From an archaeon (GTDB lineage: Archaea > Thermoproteota > Nitrososphaeria > Nitrososphaerales > Gagatemarchaeaceae), in assembly GCA_021819035.1 (NCBI GenBank), contig JAKASL010000002.1:1-64000 (forward strand): 64,000 nucleotides of DNA, in the 5' to 3' direction. The notes beneath the pieces were generated by a model. The model did not search any database, was not told where the DNA came from, and was given only the letters and a program-made list of their open reading frames with translations. Made by a program: the position numbers and the translations under genes. This document shows positions 19,123 to 27,750 of the stretch, piece by piece (the stretch's first letter is position 1; every line of letters starts with the position of its first letter).

Positions 19123-21282
19123 CTACAGGACCCCCAGGAGCATGTCGATGAGTTTTATGCCGACGAAAGGGACGACCACCCCACCCACGCCGTAGATCAG
19201 TACGTTCCTGAGGAACAGCGACATGGTGCTGGAGGGCTTGAATGTCACCCCGCGCATCGCCAGCGGTATGAGCAAGGGGATCACTATGGCGTTGAAGATG
19301 AGGGCGGAGAGGACGGCTGTCTGAAGGCCCAGCCCCAGTATGTTGAGCGACCTGAGGGCAGGGAATGCCGTGGCGAACATGACCGGGAGGATGGCGAAGT
19401 ACTTCGCGACGTCGTTGGATATGCTGAAGGCTGTCACCGCCCCCCTCGTCATCAGAAGTTGCTTGCCGAGCAGGACAACGTCGATGATCTTCGCCGGGTT
19501 CGATTCGAGGTCAACCATATTGGCAGCCTCCTTGGCGGCCTCGGTCCCTGAGTTCATGGCCAGACCGACGTCGGCCGCCGCGAGGGCTGGGGCGTCGTTG
19601 GTCCCGTCGCCTATCATGGCTACGACGTGGTTCTGCGACTGCTCCTTCAGCACGATGCTGTACTTGTCTTCTGGTTTCACCTTCGCCACGAACTCTTCTA
19701 TCCCCACCTCTGAGGCTATGCTCCTGGCGGTGAGGGGCTGGTCCCCCGTTATCATCACAGGCCTGATCCCCATGGCTTTTACGGCTTCTATCTTCTCCCT
19801 GGTCCCTGGTTTCAGGACGTCCTTCAGCCTGACCAGCCCTATCACTTCGTGGTCTTTGGCGACGGCCATCGGGGTGTCACCTTCTGAGGCGACCGTGTCT
19901 ACCAGCTCCTGGAATCCTTTCGGGACAATGAATCCAGACCTCAGGAAGGAGTCTGGAGCCCCCTTCACTATCTCCGTCTCTTCCCCTGAGAGGTGCATCC
20001 CCTGCTCGCTGGGGTCTTCTAGGAAGAACTTTCTCCTGATCCTCTGGACGCTCCCCTTGGGGAGGACGAAACTGGAGCCGAAGTGGAGCTTGACCCCGCT
20101 CGTCCTGGTCTGGGCTGAGAAGTCGTAGACCTCGGACAGGGACAGGGCATTGAGCTCCCTTGGGACGAAACCCTTCTCATGGGCGAGCCTGATGACGCTC
20201 CTCCCTTCCGGGGTGTCGTCGAACCACGACGAGAGGAACGCCGCCTCCCCAACTTCCTTCTCCGTCCTGGCCCCCAGAGGCATCATCTCGACCGCCTGCC
20301 TGTTGCCGACTGTGATGGTCCCGGTCTTGTCCAGGAGTATGGCGTCAGTGTCCCCGGCCGTCTCTATGGCCTTTCCGGACTTCGCGACCACCTTCCTCTC
20401 GTAGAGCCGGCTTATGCCTGACAGGCCGATGGCCGGGAGCAGGGCCCCGATGGTGGTGGGGAGGAGGCAGACGTACAGTGCAATCAGGACTGAAAGGTCT
20501 AAGCTGAGCCCCAGGGCGACGGAGAGCCCGAGGATCGAGGCTACGATTATGGTGAAGACGGCGGACAAGCCGAAGATGACCATAGTGATCGCCACTTCGT
20601 TGGGTGTCTTGGGGCGCTTGGAGGACTCGACCAGGCGGACCATCTGGTCGAGGTAGCTTTCGCCCGGGTTCACGGCCACCCTGGCGGTCATGGTGTCACT
20701 TGCGACCTTCGAGCCTCCGATCAGGCTATCGCCGGGGGCCTTCCGGACGGGCGCGGACTCGCCGGTGACCAGGGACTCGTCCACCATGGCTATCCCTTCC
20801 AGGACCTCCGCGTCCACGGGGACGACGTCCCCCTTCTCCAGCAGGATCAAGTCCCCCTTCCGGAGCATGGTAGACCTGGTGCGGACGATCTCCCGCTCCC
20901 AGCCCTCGGTGACGACCTTCTTTGCCGGGACCTCGGTCTCCAGCTGTTTCAGGGCGTTCGCGGTGTTCTTCGCCTGCTGTTCAGCCAGCGAGTCAGAGAG
21001 GGTGCTGAACCAGACAGTGACGAGAAGAATCGCGGCTACCTCGACGTAGAACCCCCTGTCGCCAGGGTTTGCGAATGGGACGAAGGCGTGGGGGAATGCG
21101 GCCATGGCTGCGACGACGAAGAAAGCCAGCTCCACAATCAGCATCACGGGGTTTGAGAGGAGAGAAGCGGGGCTCAGCCTGACGACAGACTCCGTCAGGG
21201 TCTTGGCCGTCAGCGCAGATGGGCGGCGTGACACCCTTGCCCTGCCGAGCACCCTGTCGAGGCCGGGGACGTGCCTAGCCAA
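19123..21282 (-). CDS. kdpB: Potassium-transporting P-type ATPase subunit B
   Basis: The 719-residue product is the catalytic subunit. The phosphorylation site is LLDKTGTITVGN (Asp about residue 318), the actuator loop is LVTGESAPV, and the nucleotide and P-domain motifs are MITGDQPLTA and MIGDGTNDAPALAAADVG. Membrane helices lie near the N-terminus and after residue 230. It begins at a TTG that overlaps the end of kdpA by 8 bases, so the subunits are probably translationally coupled. No kdpD or kdpE sensor genes are next to the operon. Confidence 0.97.
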   Translation of the reverse strand: MARHVPGLDRVLGRARVSRRPSALTAKTLTESVVRLSPASLLSNPVMLIVELAFFVVAAMAAFPHAFVPFANPGDRGFYVEVAAILLVTVWFSTLSDSLAEQQAKNTANALKQLETEVPAKKVVTEGWEREIVRTRSTMLRKGDLILLEKGDVVPVDAEVLEGIAMVDESLVTGESAPVRKAPGDSLIGGSKVASDTMTARVAVNPGESYLDQMVRLVESSKRPKTPNEVAITMVIFGLSAVFTIIVASILGLSVALGLSLDLSVLIALYVCLLPTTIGALLPAIGLSGISRLYERKVVAKSGKAIETAGDTDAILLDKTGTITVGNRQAVEMMPLGARTEKEVGEAAFLSSWFDDTPEGRSVIRLAHEKGFVPRELNALSLSEVYDFSAQTRTSGVKLHFGSSFVLPKGSVQRIRRKFFLEDPSEQGMHLSGEETEIVKGAPDSFLRSGFIVPKGFQELVDTVASEGDTPMAVAKDHEVIGLVRLKDVLKPGTREKIEAVKAMGIRPVMITGDQPLTARSIASEVGIEEFVAKVKPEDKYSIVLKEQSQNHVVAMIGDGTNDAPALAAADVGLAMNSGTEAAKEAANMVDLESNPAKIIDVVLLGKQLLMTRGAVTAFSISNDVAKYFAILPVMFATAFPALRSLNILGLGLQTAVLSALIFNAIVIPLLIPLAMRGVTFKPSSTMSLFLRNVLIYGVGGVVVPFVGIKLIDMLLGVL

Positions 21283-22942
21283 CGAAATTCACCAGCCCCT
21301 GGAAATAAGCAAGCAGCGGGCCTAGTATGAGGAATGGCAAGAACGTCAGGACGACCAGCAGCAGGATGCTCCCTATCAGGACGAACGAGAAGGCGGCGCC
21401 GTCGGTCCGGAGGCTCTGCTCTGCCACCCTCTTCCTCCCTATCATCGAGCCGGCGAGGGCGAGGAGTATCGCAATAGGCACGAAGCGCCCGACGAACATC
21501 ACAGCCGCGGTGGCGAAGTTGAAAAACGGCGTGTTGGCCGCAGCCCCCAGGAAGTCGGACCCGTTGTTGGCGGCAGAGCTCGTGAACTCGTATAGTACCT
21601 GGGTGAATGCCACGGAGGTTGGAAGCGACGAGAACCCAGGGATGGCGTCGACCGCCTTCGTGGCGAAGGCCGCCAAGGTGGGGACCAGTATAGCGATCGG
21701 ATGGACCAGGAAAGCGACCATCACCAGCTTGACGTCCCTGGCTGTTATCTTCGCCCCGAGATACTCCGGGGTCCGGCCTGTCATGAGCCCGACGACGAAG
21801 ACTGTGATGACCACGTACATCAGCATGTACATGACCCCCACCCCGATCCCTCCGGGGGTCGCCTGCACCAGCATCCCCATGTAGGCTGAGAGGATGCCCA
21901 AGGGGTTGATCCCCGTCAGCGAGGCGTTCAGCGACCCCGTGGTTGACGCCGTGGTTATGACAGTCCAGAATGTGGAAAAGAAGCCACCGAACCGGGTCTC
22001 GATGCCCGGCCCGACCGCAGGGATGGAGCCGAGGAAAGCCACGGCAAGGTCGACCGCCAGGAGGCCGTAGCTCCCGATCAGGATGGGCCTCGTCTCCTTC
22101 TTCCTTCCGATGAGCTCCCCGAAGGCGAAGATGAGAGTGGTGGGGATGAGGAGCATCAGGTATATCTCGAGGACATCGGTGACAGGGGTCGGGTTCTGGA
22201 ACGGGTAAGCCGAGTTGGCTCCGAAGTACCCCCCGCCGTTGGTGCCGATCTGCATTATGGATACGAGAGACGCCACTGGTCCGATGAGGAGCCTCTGGGT
22301 GGCGCCTTCCACTGTCTTTACAGTTACGTAGCCCCCAACGGTCTGCGGTACCCCCAGTGCGACCAGAACCAGGGCCGCCACGGCGCAGAGAGGGAGGAGT
22401 ATCCTCGTAAGTACCCTCACGAAGTCAACGTAGAAGTTTCCAAGGTGTGACGAACCCGGCCTCAGGCCCCGCACCATGGCGGCCATCACGCAGACCCCTG
22501 TGGCGGCTGAGGTGAACTGCAGGAACTGTATGGCAGTCATCTGCGAGAAGTAAGAAAGGGCCGTCTCCCCAGCGTAGTGCTGGAGGTTGGTGTTTGTACC
22601 GAAAGATACGACTGTGTTGAAAGCCAGGTCCCAGCTCAGGCCGGGGAATCCCATGGGGTTCAGCGGGAGGACGCCCTGCCCCACCAGGATCGCGAAGGCT
22701 ATGGCCATCTGGGCGACATTGAGCAAGATTACCGCGAAGAGGTATTCCCTCCACCCCATAGTCATCTTTGGGTCTGCCCCTATCAGCCTGTAGACAGCAC
22801 TCTCGAGAGGGTCCAACAGCCTGTCGAGCCGCGTGGGGGTGCCAGTGAGCACCCTGACTACATAGGGGGCGAGGAGGCTACCTGAGATGAGAGTTGAAGC
22901 CAGGATGGCTACGACGATTAAAGACTGGATGGCGTCTATCAA
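21275..22942 (-). CDS. kdpA: Potassium-transporting ATPase subunit A
   Basis: The 555-residue product is the potassium-selective channel-like subunit, with about ten membrane helices. Filter-like loops include NTVVSFGTNTNLQHYAGE and IGTNGGGYFGANSAYPFQNP; a further conserved loop contains SSAANNGSDF. The start is a TTG at 22942. The operon order A-B-C is standard. Regulation cannot be read from the sequence; an Lrp-type sensor-domain gene lies just upstream on the same strand, but no link is shown. Confidence 0.97.
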   Translation of the reverse strand: MIDAIQSLIVVAILASTLISGSLLAPYVVRVLTGTPTRLDRLLDPLESAVYRLIGADPKMTMGWREYLFAVILLNVAQMAIAFAILVGQGVLPLNPMGFPGLSWDLAFNTVVSFGTNTNLQHYAGETALSYFSQMTAIQFLQFTSAATGVCVMAAMVRGLRPGSSHLGNFYVDFVRVLTRILLPLCAVAALVLVALGVPQTVGGYVTVKTVEGATQRLLIGPVASLVSIMQIGTNGGGYFGANSAYPFQNPTPVTDVLEIYLMLLIPTTLIFAFGELIGRKKETRPILIGSYGLLAVDLAVAFLGSIPAVGPGIETRFGGFFSTFWTVITTASTTGSLNASLTGINPLGILSAYMGMLVQATPGGIGVGVMYMLMYVVITVFVVGLMTGRTPEYLGAKITARDVKLVMVAFLVHPIAILVPTLAAFATKAVDAIPGFSSLPTSVAFTQVLYEFTSSAANNGSDFLGAAANTPFFNFATAAVMFVGRFVPIAILLALAGSMIGRKRVAEQSLRTDGAAFSFVLIGSILLLVVLTFLPFLILGPLLAYFQGLVNFVG

Positions 22943-22999
22943 CTATCTCGAGTTCCATCGCTGCCCCTTGGCCCCTGATGTGAGTGTTTCGCAGGCGGC

Positions 23000-23290
23000 C
23001 TAGCGCCCCGAAGGCCTAGGCTTCGCATCCCCGTTGAAGCGGGGACCCTTATGGGTATACAAGACCATAGCGCTTACTGTGCTCTTGATCCCCTTTATCT
23101 TGAGGATTCTGTTCTTCAGGATGTCCCTGAACTCTTCGATGTCTGTCGCTGACACGAGTGTCACGACGTCGAACTCCCCCGTCACCTCGTATAGCTCTTC
23201 TATGTTCGGGATCCTCTTCAGAGCGTCCACTACCTCATCCATGCTCGGCGAATCCACGAATATGTCGACGAACGCAAGCATCCTGGCCAT
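23000..23290 (-). CDS. Stand-alone Lrp/AsnC ligand-binding (RAM) domain protein
   Basis: The product (about 96 residues from ATG 23290) is a single alpha/beta RAM domain, like the C-terminal effector-binding part of Lrp/AsnC regulators but without the DNA-binding helix-turn-helix. The FVDIFVDSPSMDEVVDALK start and the EVTGEFDVVTLVSATDIEEF core are typical. Such proteins bind amino acids or join full-length Lrp oligomers. A minus-strand TATA (TATATA, 23330-23336) lies a short leader upstream. A TTG one codon earlier is an alternative start. Confidence 0.85.
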   Translation of the reverse strand: MARMLAFVDIFVDSPSMDEVVDALKRIPNIEELYEVTGEFDVVTLVSATDIEEFRDILKNRILKIKGIKSTVSAMVLYTHKGPRFNGDAKPRPSGR

Positions 23291-23376
23291 CAATCAGACC
23301 GTTGGCTTGGGCGGCCGCGTCTTCGGCGATATATACGTTCCCGAAGCAGACGCAGACCGCCTCCTGCCCTGTGCCA

Positions 23377-23387
23377 TAGATATATAG
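23377..23387 (+). promoter_or_regulatory. TATA box of the membrane protein gene at 23410
   Basis: TAGATATATAG is centred 26-27 bases before the TTG at 23410. This spacing supports TTG as a leaderless start. Confidence 0.55.
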
Positions 23388-23409
23388 CGAGGACGAATGA
23401 CGGACCAGA

Positions 23410-24036
23410 TTGAACCCCCTGCTGCTGGAGGCAGCCGCCATACTGGCAATCTCCTTCGTCTCCAACATATCGCCCTTCTTTGGGGCGTCCTACACCTTCT
23501 TCGCCACCCTTGACCTCATCCTGATAGGGTTCACGCCGGCCAACTTCCTTGCGGTAGTGGCGTTCTCGGCGGCTGGGGCTGCGCTCGGGAAGCTAGTAAT
23601 CTACTACGGTGCGTTCGGGTTGAGGCGGTTCCTCGTAGGCAACAAGAACGTCCAGCTGATAGGGAGGAACGCGTCCAAGCACACTTTCTATGCTGTCCTC
23701 TTCGTCGCCGCATTCCTCCCCGTCCTTCCCCTCGACGACTTCATCTACATCGGGGCAGGCGCGACGTCGGCATCGCTCTCAGCGATGGGTGGAGTTACGT
23801 TCGGGGCGAAGCTGCTTAAGAGCGCGGTGGAGATAGGGATCGAGTTCACCATACTGAAGGAGGTGATAAGGGCGTTCACTTTCTCTAACGTCTGGCTGAC
23901 CATCGCGGTCACGGCGGGGTTCATCGCTGTCGGGATATTGATCTACCAGCTTGACTGGGAAGCCCTCGCCAAGAGATACCTCCACATCGAGCTCGACAGT
24001 GACCAGCCATCGGACGAAGAGACGCAAGCCATATAG
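23410..24036 (+). CDS. VTT/DedA-like membrane protein
   Basis: The 208-residue product has about five hydrophobic segments and a central pattern like the VTT (DedA/SNARE-associated) family: an F/GASYTFFATLDLILIGF stretch, a GKLVIYYGAFGLRRF loop, and AAFLPVLPLDDFIYIGAGA where family members have a conserved re-entrant PLPDD-like loop. These proteins are implicated in lipid scrambling or membrane homeostasis. The TTG start matches a leaderless promoter. The stop codon overlaps the TATA box of the downstream tRNA gene. Confidence 0.7.
   Translation: MNPLLLEAAAILAISFVSNISPFFGASYTFFATLDLILIGFTPANFLAVVAFSAAGAALGKLVIYYGAFGLRRFLVGNKNVQLIGRNASKHTFYAVLFVAAFLPVLPLDDFIYIGAGATSASLSAMGGVTFGAKLLKSAVEIGIEFTILKEVIRAFTFSNVWLTIAVTAGFIAVGILIYQLDWEALAKRYLHIELDSDQPSDEETQAI
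24030..24036 (+). promoter_or_regulatory. TATA box of tRNA-Leu
   Basis: CATATAG overlaps the stop codon of the preceding gene and is centred about 28 bases before the mature 5' end at 24062. Confidence 0.45.
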
Positions 24037-24061
24037 TTTCTCGGAGAGGGTCGCCCCTCGC

Positions 24062-24146
24062 GCGGGGGTCGCCCAGCCTGGTCAACGGCGCGAGGCTTAG
24101 GACCTCGTCCCTTAGGGGTTCGTGGGTTCGAATCCCACCCCCCGCA
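24062..24146 (+). tRNA. tRNA-Leu (anticodon UAG)
   Basis: The acceptor stem pairs GCGGGGG (24062-24068) with CCCCCGC (24139-24145), with discriminator A at 24146. The anticodon loop CTTAGGA sits between GAGG and CCTC, giving anticodon TAG. A long variable arm (TCCCTTAGGGG region) marks a class II tRNA. The T arm is GTGGG-TTCGAAT-CCCAC. There is no intron and no encoded CCA end. Confidence 0.95.
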
Positions 24147-24740
24147 TTCTGCTGAATCAGTCGGAATGCACATCGCTCGAAGAATAGGAGCCAGGATTGC
24201 GCCCCATTTAGCAACCTATTTTGTGACTGGGTCCGAAGAGATTGTGTATAGCGGACTCCCTGTCTTGTGGGGGATGCTCCCGTTGGTTTCCGACGGTCAC
24301 CAATTTTCCCAAGATCGCACTAGTTTCAACCGATTGGGGCCTGATAGTCAGGTTTGCACTATCGAGCCCAATCCAGGTTGCTCGGGACAGCAACTTGTAA
24401 TTTTGCGATTGGTTCCGGAGTCGAGTAGAGTCAAGCAGGAGTTAATCCATCATTCTCGGGACGTGCGCGACTTCGGTGTGCGCTGGGACCGGTCGGAACA
24501 CCCAAACCCAGCAAGCTTGACCGCGGTCTCTCAATACGGCGTCGTTTGATTCCAGACTGCGGCGTATATTTCGTGGGACACCCGGGCTCTCCTTGTTTTT
24601 GAGCTAGTGAATGATGAGAACCCAAACTCTGGTCTTCCTTCCCGGCACGTTGTCGAGCCACGATAAGGCAGCCTCTGCCGCGTGCCTTCCCTACTCTGTT
24701 TGGAGAGCACCGCGAATCATCTGTTTTAAGGCAGTCAGAC
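24147..24740. other. Gap of about 600 bases downstream of tRNA-Leu
   Basis: The stretch is visibly less GC-rich than its neighbours. A 127-codon open frame at 24166-24549 (+) has no promoter, no recognisable domain and unusual composition, so I do not call it. The tRNA 3' end is a common integration site, but I did not find a second copy of the tRNA end here that would mark an attachment site. Confidence 0.4.
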
Positions 24741-24748
24741 TTTATATG
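24741..24748 (+). promoter_or_regulatory. TATA box of the repeat membrane protein gene
   Basis: TTTATATG is a strong archaeal TATA box, about 33 bases before the ATG at 24778, giving a leader of only a few bases. Confidence 0.6.
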
Positions 24749-24777
24749 GGCGTTCGGGGACTCATTCCACGAGTAAA

Positions 24778-25116
24778 ATGATTGTAGAAGTAATGAACAT
24801 CATCGCAGGCCTAGTATTGGCCGCAGGTATCACGACAAGCATACCGGCCGTGGGAAAGGACATCGCAAGGCTCGCCAAGTGGCTCGGAAGATTCCAGACC
24901 ATAATAGGGATCGTAGCGATAATCGTCGCGGTCGTGTACTTCTCGTTGCTGCAGGGGACGGTGGCCATAATCGCCGGACTGATTCTAATCGTAGGGATAC
25001 TCCCGAGCATTCCCGCAGTCGGGACAAGCCTTGAGAAGCTCGCCAAGTGGCTCGGAAGATTCCAGACCATAATAGGGATCGTAGCAATTATAATCGGCAT
25101 CTTGGGCCTCCTTTAG
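24778..25116 (+). CDS. Small membrane protein with internal tandem duplication
   Basis: The 112-residue product is two near-identical units, each a hydrophobic helix, a SIPAVG turn, an amphipathic KLAKWLGRFQ segment and a second hydrophobic helix (TIIGIVAII). This predicts four membrane helices in two hairpins. The unit period is 56 codons, and 48 bases are identical between 24870-24917 and 25038-25085. I do not recognise a family; the repeat unit resembles small archaeal hydrophobic proteins of unknown role. A strong TATA box precedes it. The identical DNA repeat suggests recent duplication or gene conversion. Confidence 0.75.
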   Translation: MIVEVMNIIAGLVLAAGITTSIPAVGKDIARLAKWLGRFQTIIGIVAIIVAVVYFSLLQGTVAIIAGLILIVGILPSIPAVGTSLEKLAKWLGRFQTIIGIVAIIIGILGLL

Positions 25117-25439
25117 TCAACGGATGGCAACGCGGGAAGAACGGGGCAGGGGCGCAGCCCTAGCGGCGGCTCGCCTGAAATACGACGCGAAAGAACGTTC
25201 TCGAAGCGTCCCTGTTTGAGTTTCGTTAACTCCTCATCTGTCCTGCTCAGGAGCGCTCGTTTCTGCCTCTTCAGGGACCCGTTAAGCGAAAGCCTCCGGA
25301 GTTCCATGCACTCCATGAGTTACTGCAAGTAGACCCACAACTCTCTTTCATCAAAATGCTCGACCTCTGAAGAGTTGTAAAACGCAAGTCGAAGCATGAT
25401 TTCTTTCGACGATTTCTGAACTTCTTGATACTCTCTTAG
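25117..25439 (-). other. Gap with two doubtful minus-strand ORF remnants
   Basis: On the minus strand, a frame ending at 25320 (last residues EHFDERELWVYLQ) is followed after 3 bases by an ATG frame, 25316 to 25113, beginning MECMELRRLSLNGSLKRQKR. Both read like genuine protein ends, but the first has no credible start because it runs into the opposite-strand pseudogene. They may be remnants of a two-gene unit. No family is recognised. Confidence 0.3.
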
Positions 25440-26051
25440 AAGCTCATCGTCTTCTTTCGCACCTTCGAAAAGCAGAGGGCCATCAGGGCCCTGGGCACCG
25501 CGGCCCCCTCCGAAATCGTGTACTACTTTGTCAGGGGTCGGTACCAGAACCTGAAGAAGGCGCTGGCGAGTCTTGAAGCGGAGTCGGTCATTCACCGCGT
25601 CAGGGTCGAAGGGTTCGGGAAAGAAGAACGGTACGTCCACGACCGAGACGTCCAGCTCCTCGAGTCGATGGGAGGGAAAGCCTGACAGCCGCGGACTACG
25701 CTCATCGCCCCCTTTGACAACCTGATCGCCGGGAGGCGGAGGACCAACACGGTTTTCGGCTTCGATTACGCGCACGAGCAGTTCCTCCCGAAGGAGAAGC
25801 GGAAGTACGGCACCTGTGTGCTCCCGGTCCTGCGAGGCGAGACCCTGATAGGCAGGGTCGACCCGCGGCTCGACAAGGAGCAGAGGAGGCTGGTAGTCAA
25901 CTCAGTGCATGCCGAACCCGGCGCTCCCTGAGGCAAGGAAGTCGGATTGGAGATCGCGGAGAGCGTACAGCAGCTGGCATCTTTCATCGGAGCCAAGGAG
26001 GTGGAGTACACGTCCAGGGTGCCGGCGCCGTGGAGAGGGGGCCTGCGCTAA
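25440..26051 (+). pseudogene. Winged-helix DNA glycosylase-like (AlkZ/YcaQ, HTH_42) pseudogene
   Basis: One frame reads through two TGA codons (25683-25685 and 25929-25931) to a TAA at 26049-26051. The translated segments match, from memory, the C-terminal two thirds of the YcaQ/AlkZ winged-helix family: LASLEAESVIHRVRVEG, then TTLIAPFDNLIAGRRRTN, VFGFDYAHEQFLPKEKRKYG, VLPVLRGETLIGRVDPRLD. The N-terminal third is absent; an in-frame TAG lies at 25437-25439. Members unhook DNA crosslinks or are uncharacterised. The frame is never shifted, only interrupted, so decay by point mutation is recent, or the stops are recoded, which is less likely. Confidence 0.75.
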
Positions 26052-26079
26052 GCGAAGCTCGGAGGAGAGCCCAGACGCC

Positions 26080-27105
26080 AAGGCTTCCCACCAAGCTGGA
26101 AGGTCCAGCTCCTCGCTCTTCGTCAGTACCCTGTAGCTGTTGAGGGTGATCCAATTGCCCGGTTCGTTCAGCCACTCGAAGTCGACCCGAGACTTCCGCT
26201 CCGAGTCGGTCCTCTCCCTCACCCAGTCGCCCTCGAGGGCCACCTGCCTTCCGGTGTCATCTTTGAGAGCATCAGGAGCACCGCGTCTCGGACCCTCTCG
26301 TCGTTCTGGTAGCCCGGCCTTGACAGCACCCTGAGGCCGTGCAGGGCGTCGTAGTAGTACATCGGGAAGTGGAACCCCGTGAACAGATTTCCCTTCATCG
26401 CCCGGTCGAGGCCCCCCAGCTCGAGTGGGGCCCATGTCCGGTGCGACTTGTAGACCCGGTGGGCGAGCAGGAACTCCGCGCCTCGCTCTGCTGAGACCTT
26501 CATCCTCCTCGCCCACTCTTCCCTCGGCACATCCGAGTAGGCCCAGAGCGGCTCGACCGTGGACATGAAGGAGCCATGTGTAGGGCTGTGTGGCGGGTAG
26601 TCGCAGTTCCATCCTCCGTCCTCAGCTGGGCCTCTGGGAGCCAGTCCATGGCGTTCCTCACACGCCTGTCACCCCCGTAGCCCAGGACGATGAGGGTCCG
26701 AATCATGTTGCCGGTCAGGCAGGGGTCCTCTTCCTGCCTACCCCTTCCCTCGACGGCGCGGCAGCAGAATGCGCCGCTCTCCATCTGGTGCTGGGCGAGG
26801 AACCGCTCGGCCGCAGAATCAATCCATCCTGCGCGAGGAACCCCGAGCTCCCCGAGGAACATGAGCTGCCACACGCTGGAGGTGAACTTTGGCACGAAGT
26901 CCTTCCAGGCGGCCAGAAGCCGCTGTCCCTTTGGGCGCACTTCAACGCGGCCACGGGGCGCCGCTTCAAGATGGCCTGCCTCGACTCGGCCACCCGGGGA
27001 TCATCCCGGTCCATGCCCAAGATGTCCGTGAGCGCGAACATCCTGACCGAAGGATTGGACCGCTCCAGGAGCCATCCGAGAGCCCTGGCTTCCGTCAGAA
27101 CGGCT
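26080..27105 (-). pseudogene. Terpenoid-cyclase/prenyltransferase-fold (alpha-alpha barrel) pseudogene
   Basis: Pieces of one protein appear in different minus-strand frames. About 27105-26950 gives GWLLERSNPSVRMFALTD. About 26945-26560 gives TSSVWQLMFLGELGV, CLTGNMIRTLIVLGYG and NAMDWLPEAQ. About 26570-26230 gives WAYSDVPREEW, GAEFLLAHRVYKS and HFPMYYYDALHGLRVL. About 26260-26080 gives NEPGNWITLNSYRVLTK. At least three frameshifts separate them. The repeats resemble squalene-cyclase-like alpha-alpha toroid proteins. The function is lost in this copy. It abuts the AlkZ-like pseudogene in convergent orientation. Confidence 0.75.
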
Positions 27106-27120
27106 TGGCCGCAACCGGCT

Positions 27121-27657
27121 TTAATCTGTGCCCGAAGGCGCGTCCAGCCCAGGTAGCCCTTCGCCAGGAGGCTCGCCTTCTACCTCTTCGCCCCAGAACG
27201 CGTTCTTCCCGAAGAAGAGGAGGTAGCTTATCACGACGAAATCGGCGATGATGGCCACATGCATCATGGTGCAGTATACGCAGATCGCGTGGATGATGAA
27301 GAACTCGACGAACATCAGGTAGGGGACGAGTATGATTCCGATGAACCTCCAGCCGAACAAGATTTCCAGGGTCGCGTCGGAGACCCGCTCAGACCCGAAG
27401 GCCACGAAGTAGACGAGCCCCAGGTTCACGAGGAAGTACCCCATGGCGAGGAGCTCCAGGGGGACCCCCAGGATCTTGCTATAGGGGCTGCTCAGCACCG
27501 CCCCGCAGTCGAAGTGGAGGCCGTAGAAGCTCCCCGTAGGGCAGAACGGGAGTTGCTGATGGAGGGAGTAAAAAATCATGAGCACAGTCCCCGACGCCCA
27601 GAGCCCGAAGGCTGACATCGCGACGAGGACGAGCAGTTTCAGCCTGGATATTCTCAT
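27121..27657 (-). CDS. Vitamin K epoxide reductase family protein (VKOR)
   Basis: The product (178 residues from ATG 27657) is a membrane quinone-linked thiol oxidoreductase with about four or five helices. The first cysteine pair is in LPFCPTGSFYGLHFDCGAV (about residues 38-52) and the active CxxC is ICVYC in a later helix. SSPYSKILGVPLELLAMGYF is the conserved helix after the loop. Archaeal VKORs reoxidise periplasmic disulfide oxidants with quinones. No thioredoxin partner is fused or adjacent. An in-frame GTG/ATG further upstream exists, but the extra residues are not family-like. Confidence 0.9.
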   Translation of the reverse strand: MRISRLKLLVLVAMSAFGLWASGTVLMIFYSLHQQLPFCPTGSFYGLHFDCGAVLSSPYSKILGVPLELLAMGYFLVNLGLVYFVAFGSERVSDATLEILFGWRFIGIILVPYLMFVEFFIIHAICVYCTMMHVAIIADFVVISYLLFFGKNAFWGEEVEGEPPGEGLPGLDAPSGTD

Positions 27658-27750
27658 GTGGGACCCGACAGCCGCCCCGGCGACCTCCGTGCACACATAA
27701 CAGCCCGCTAGGCTGGGAGGGGGATAGATGGTTTAAGGAACGTCCCGAAT

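Noticed and set aside
24166-24549. A 127-codon frame after tRNA-Leu
   Set aside because: No TATA box at the right distance, no recognisable fold, and composition unlike the neighbouring genes.
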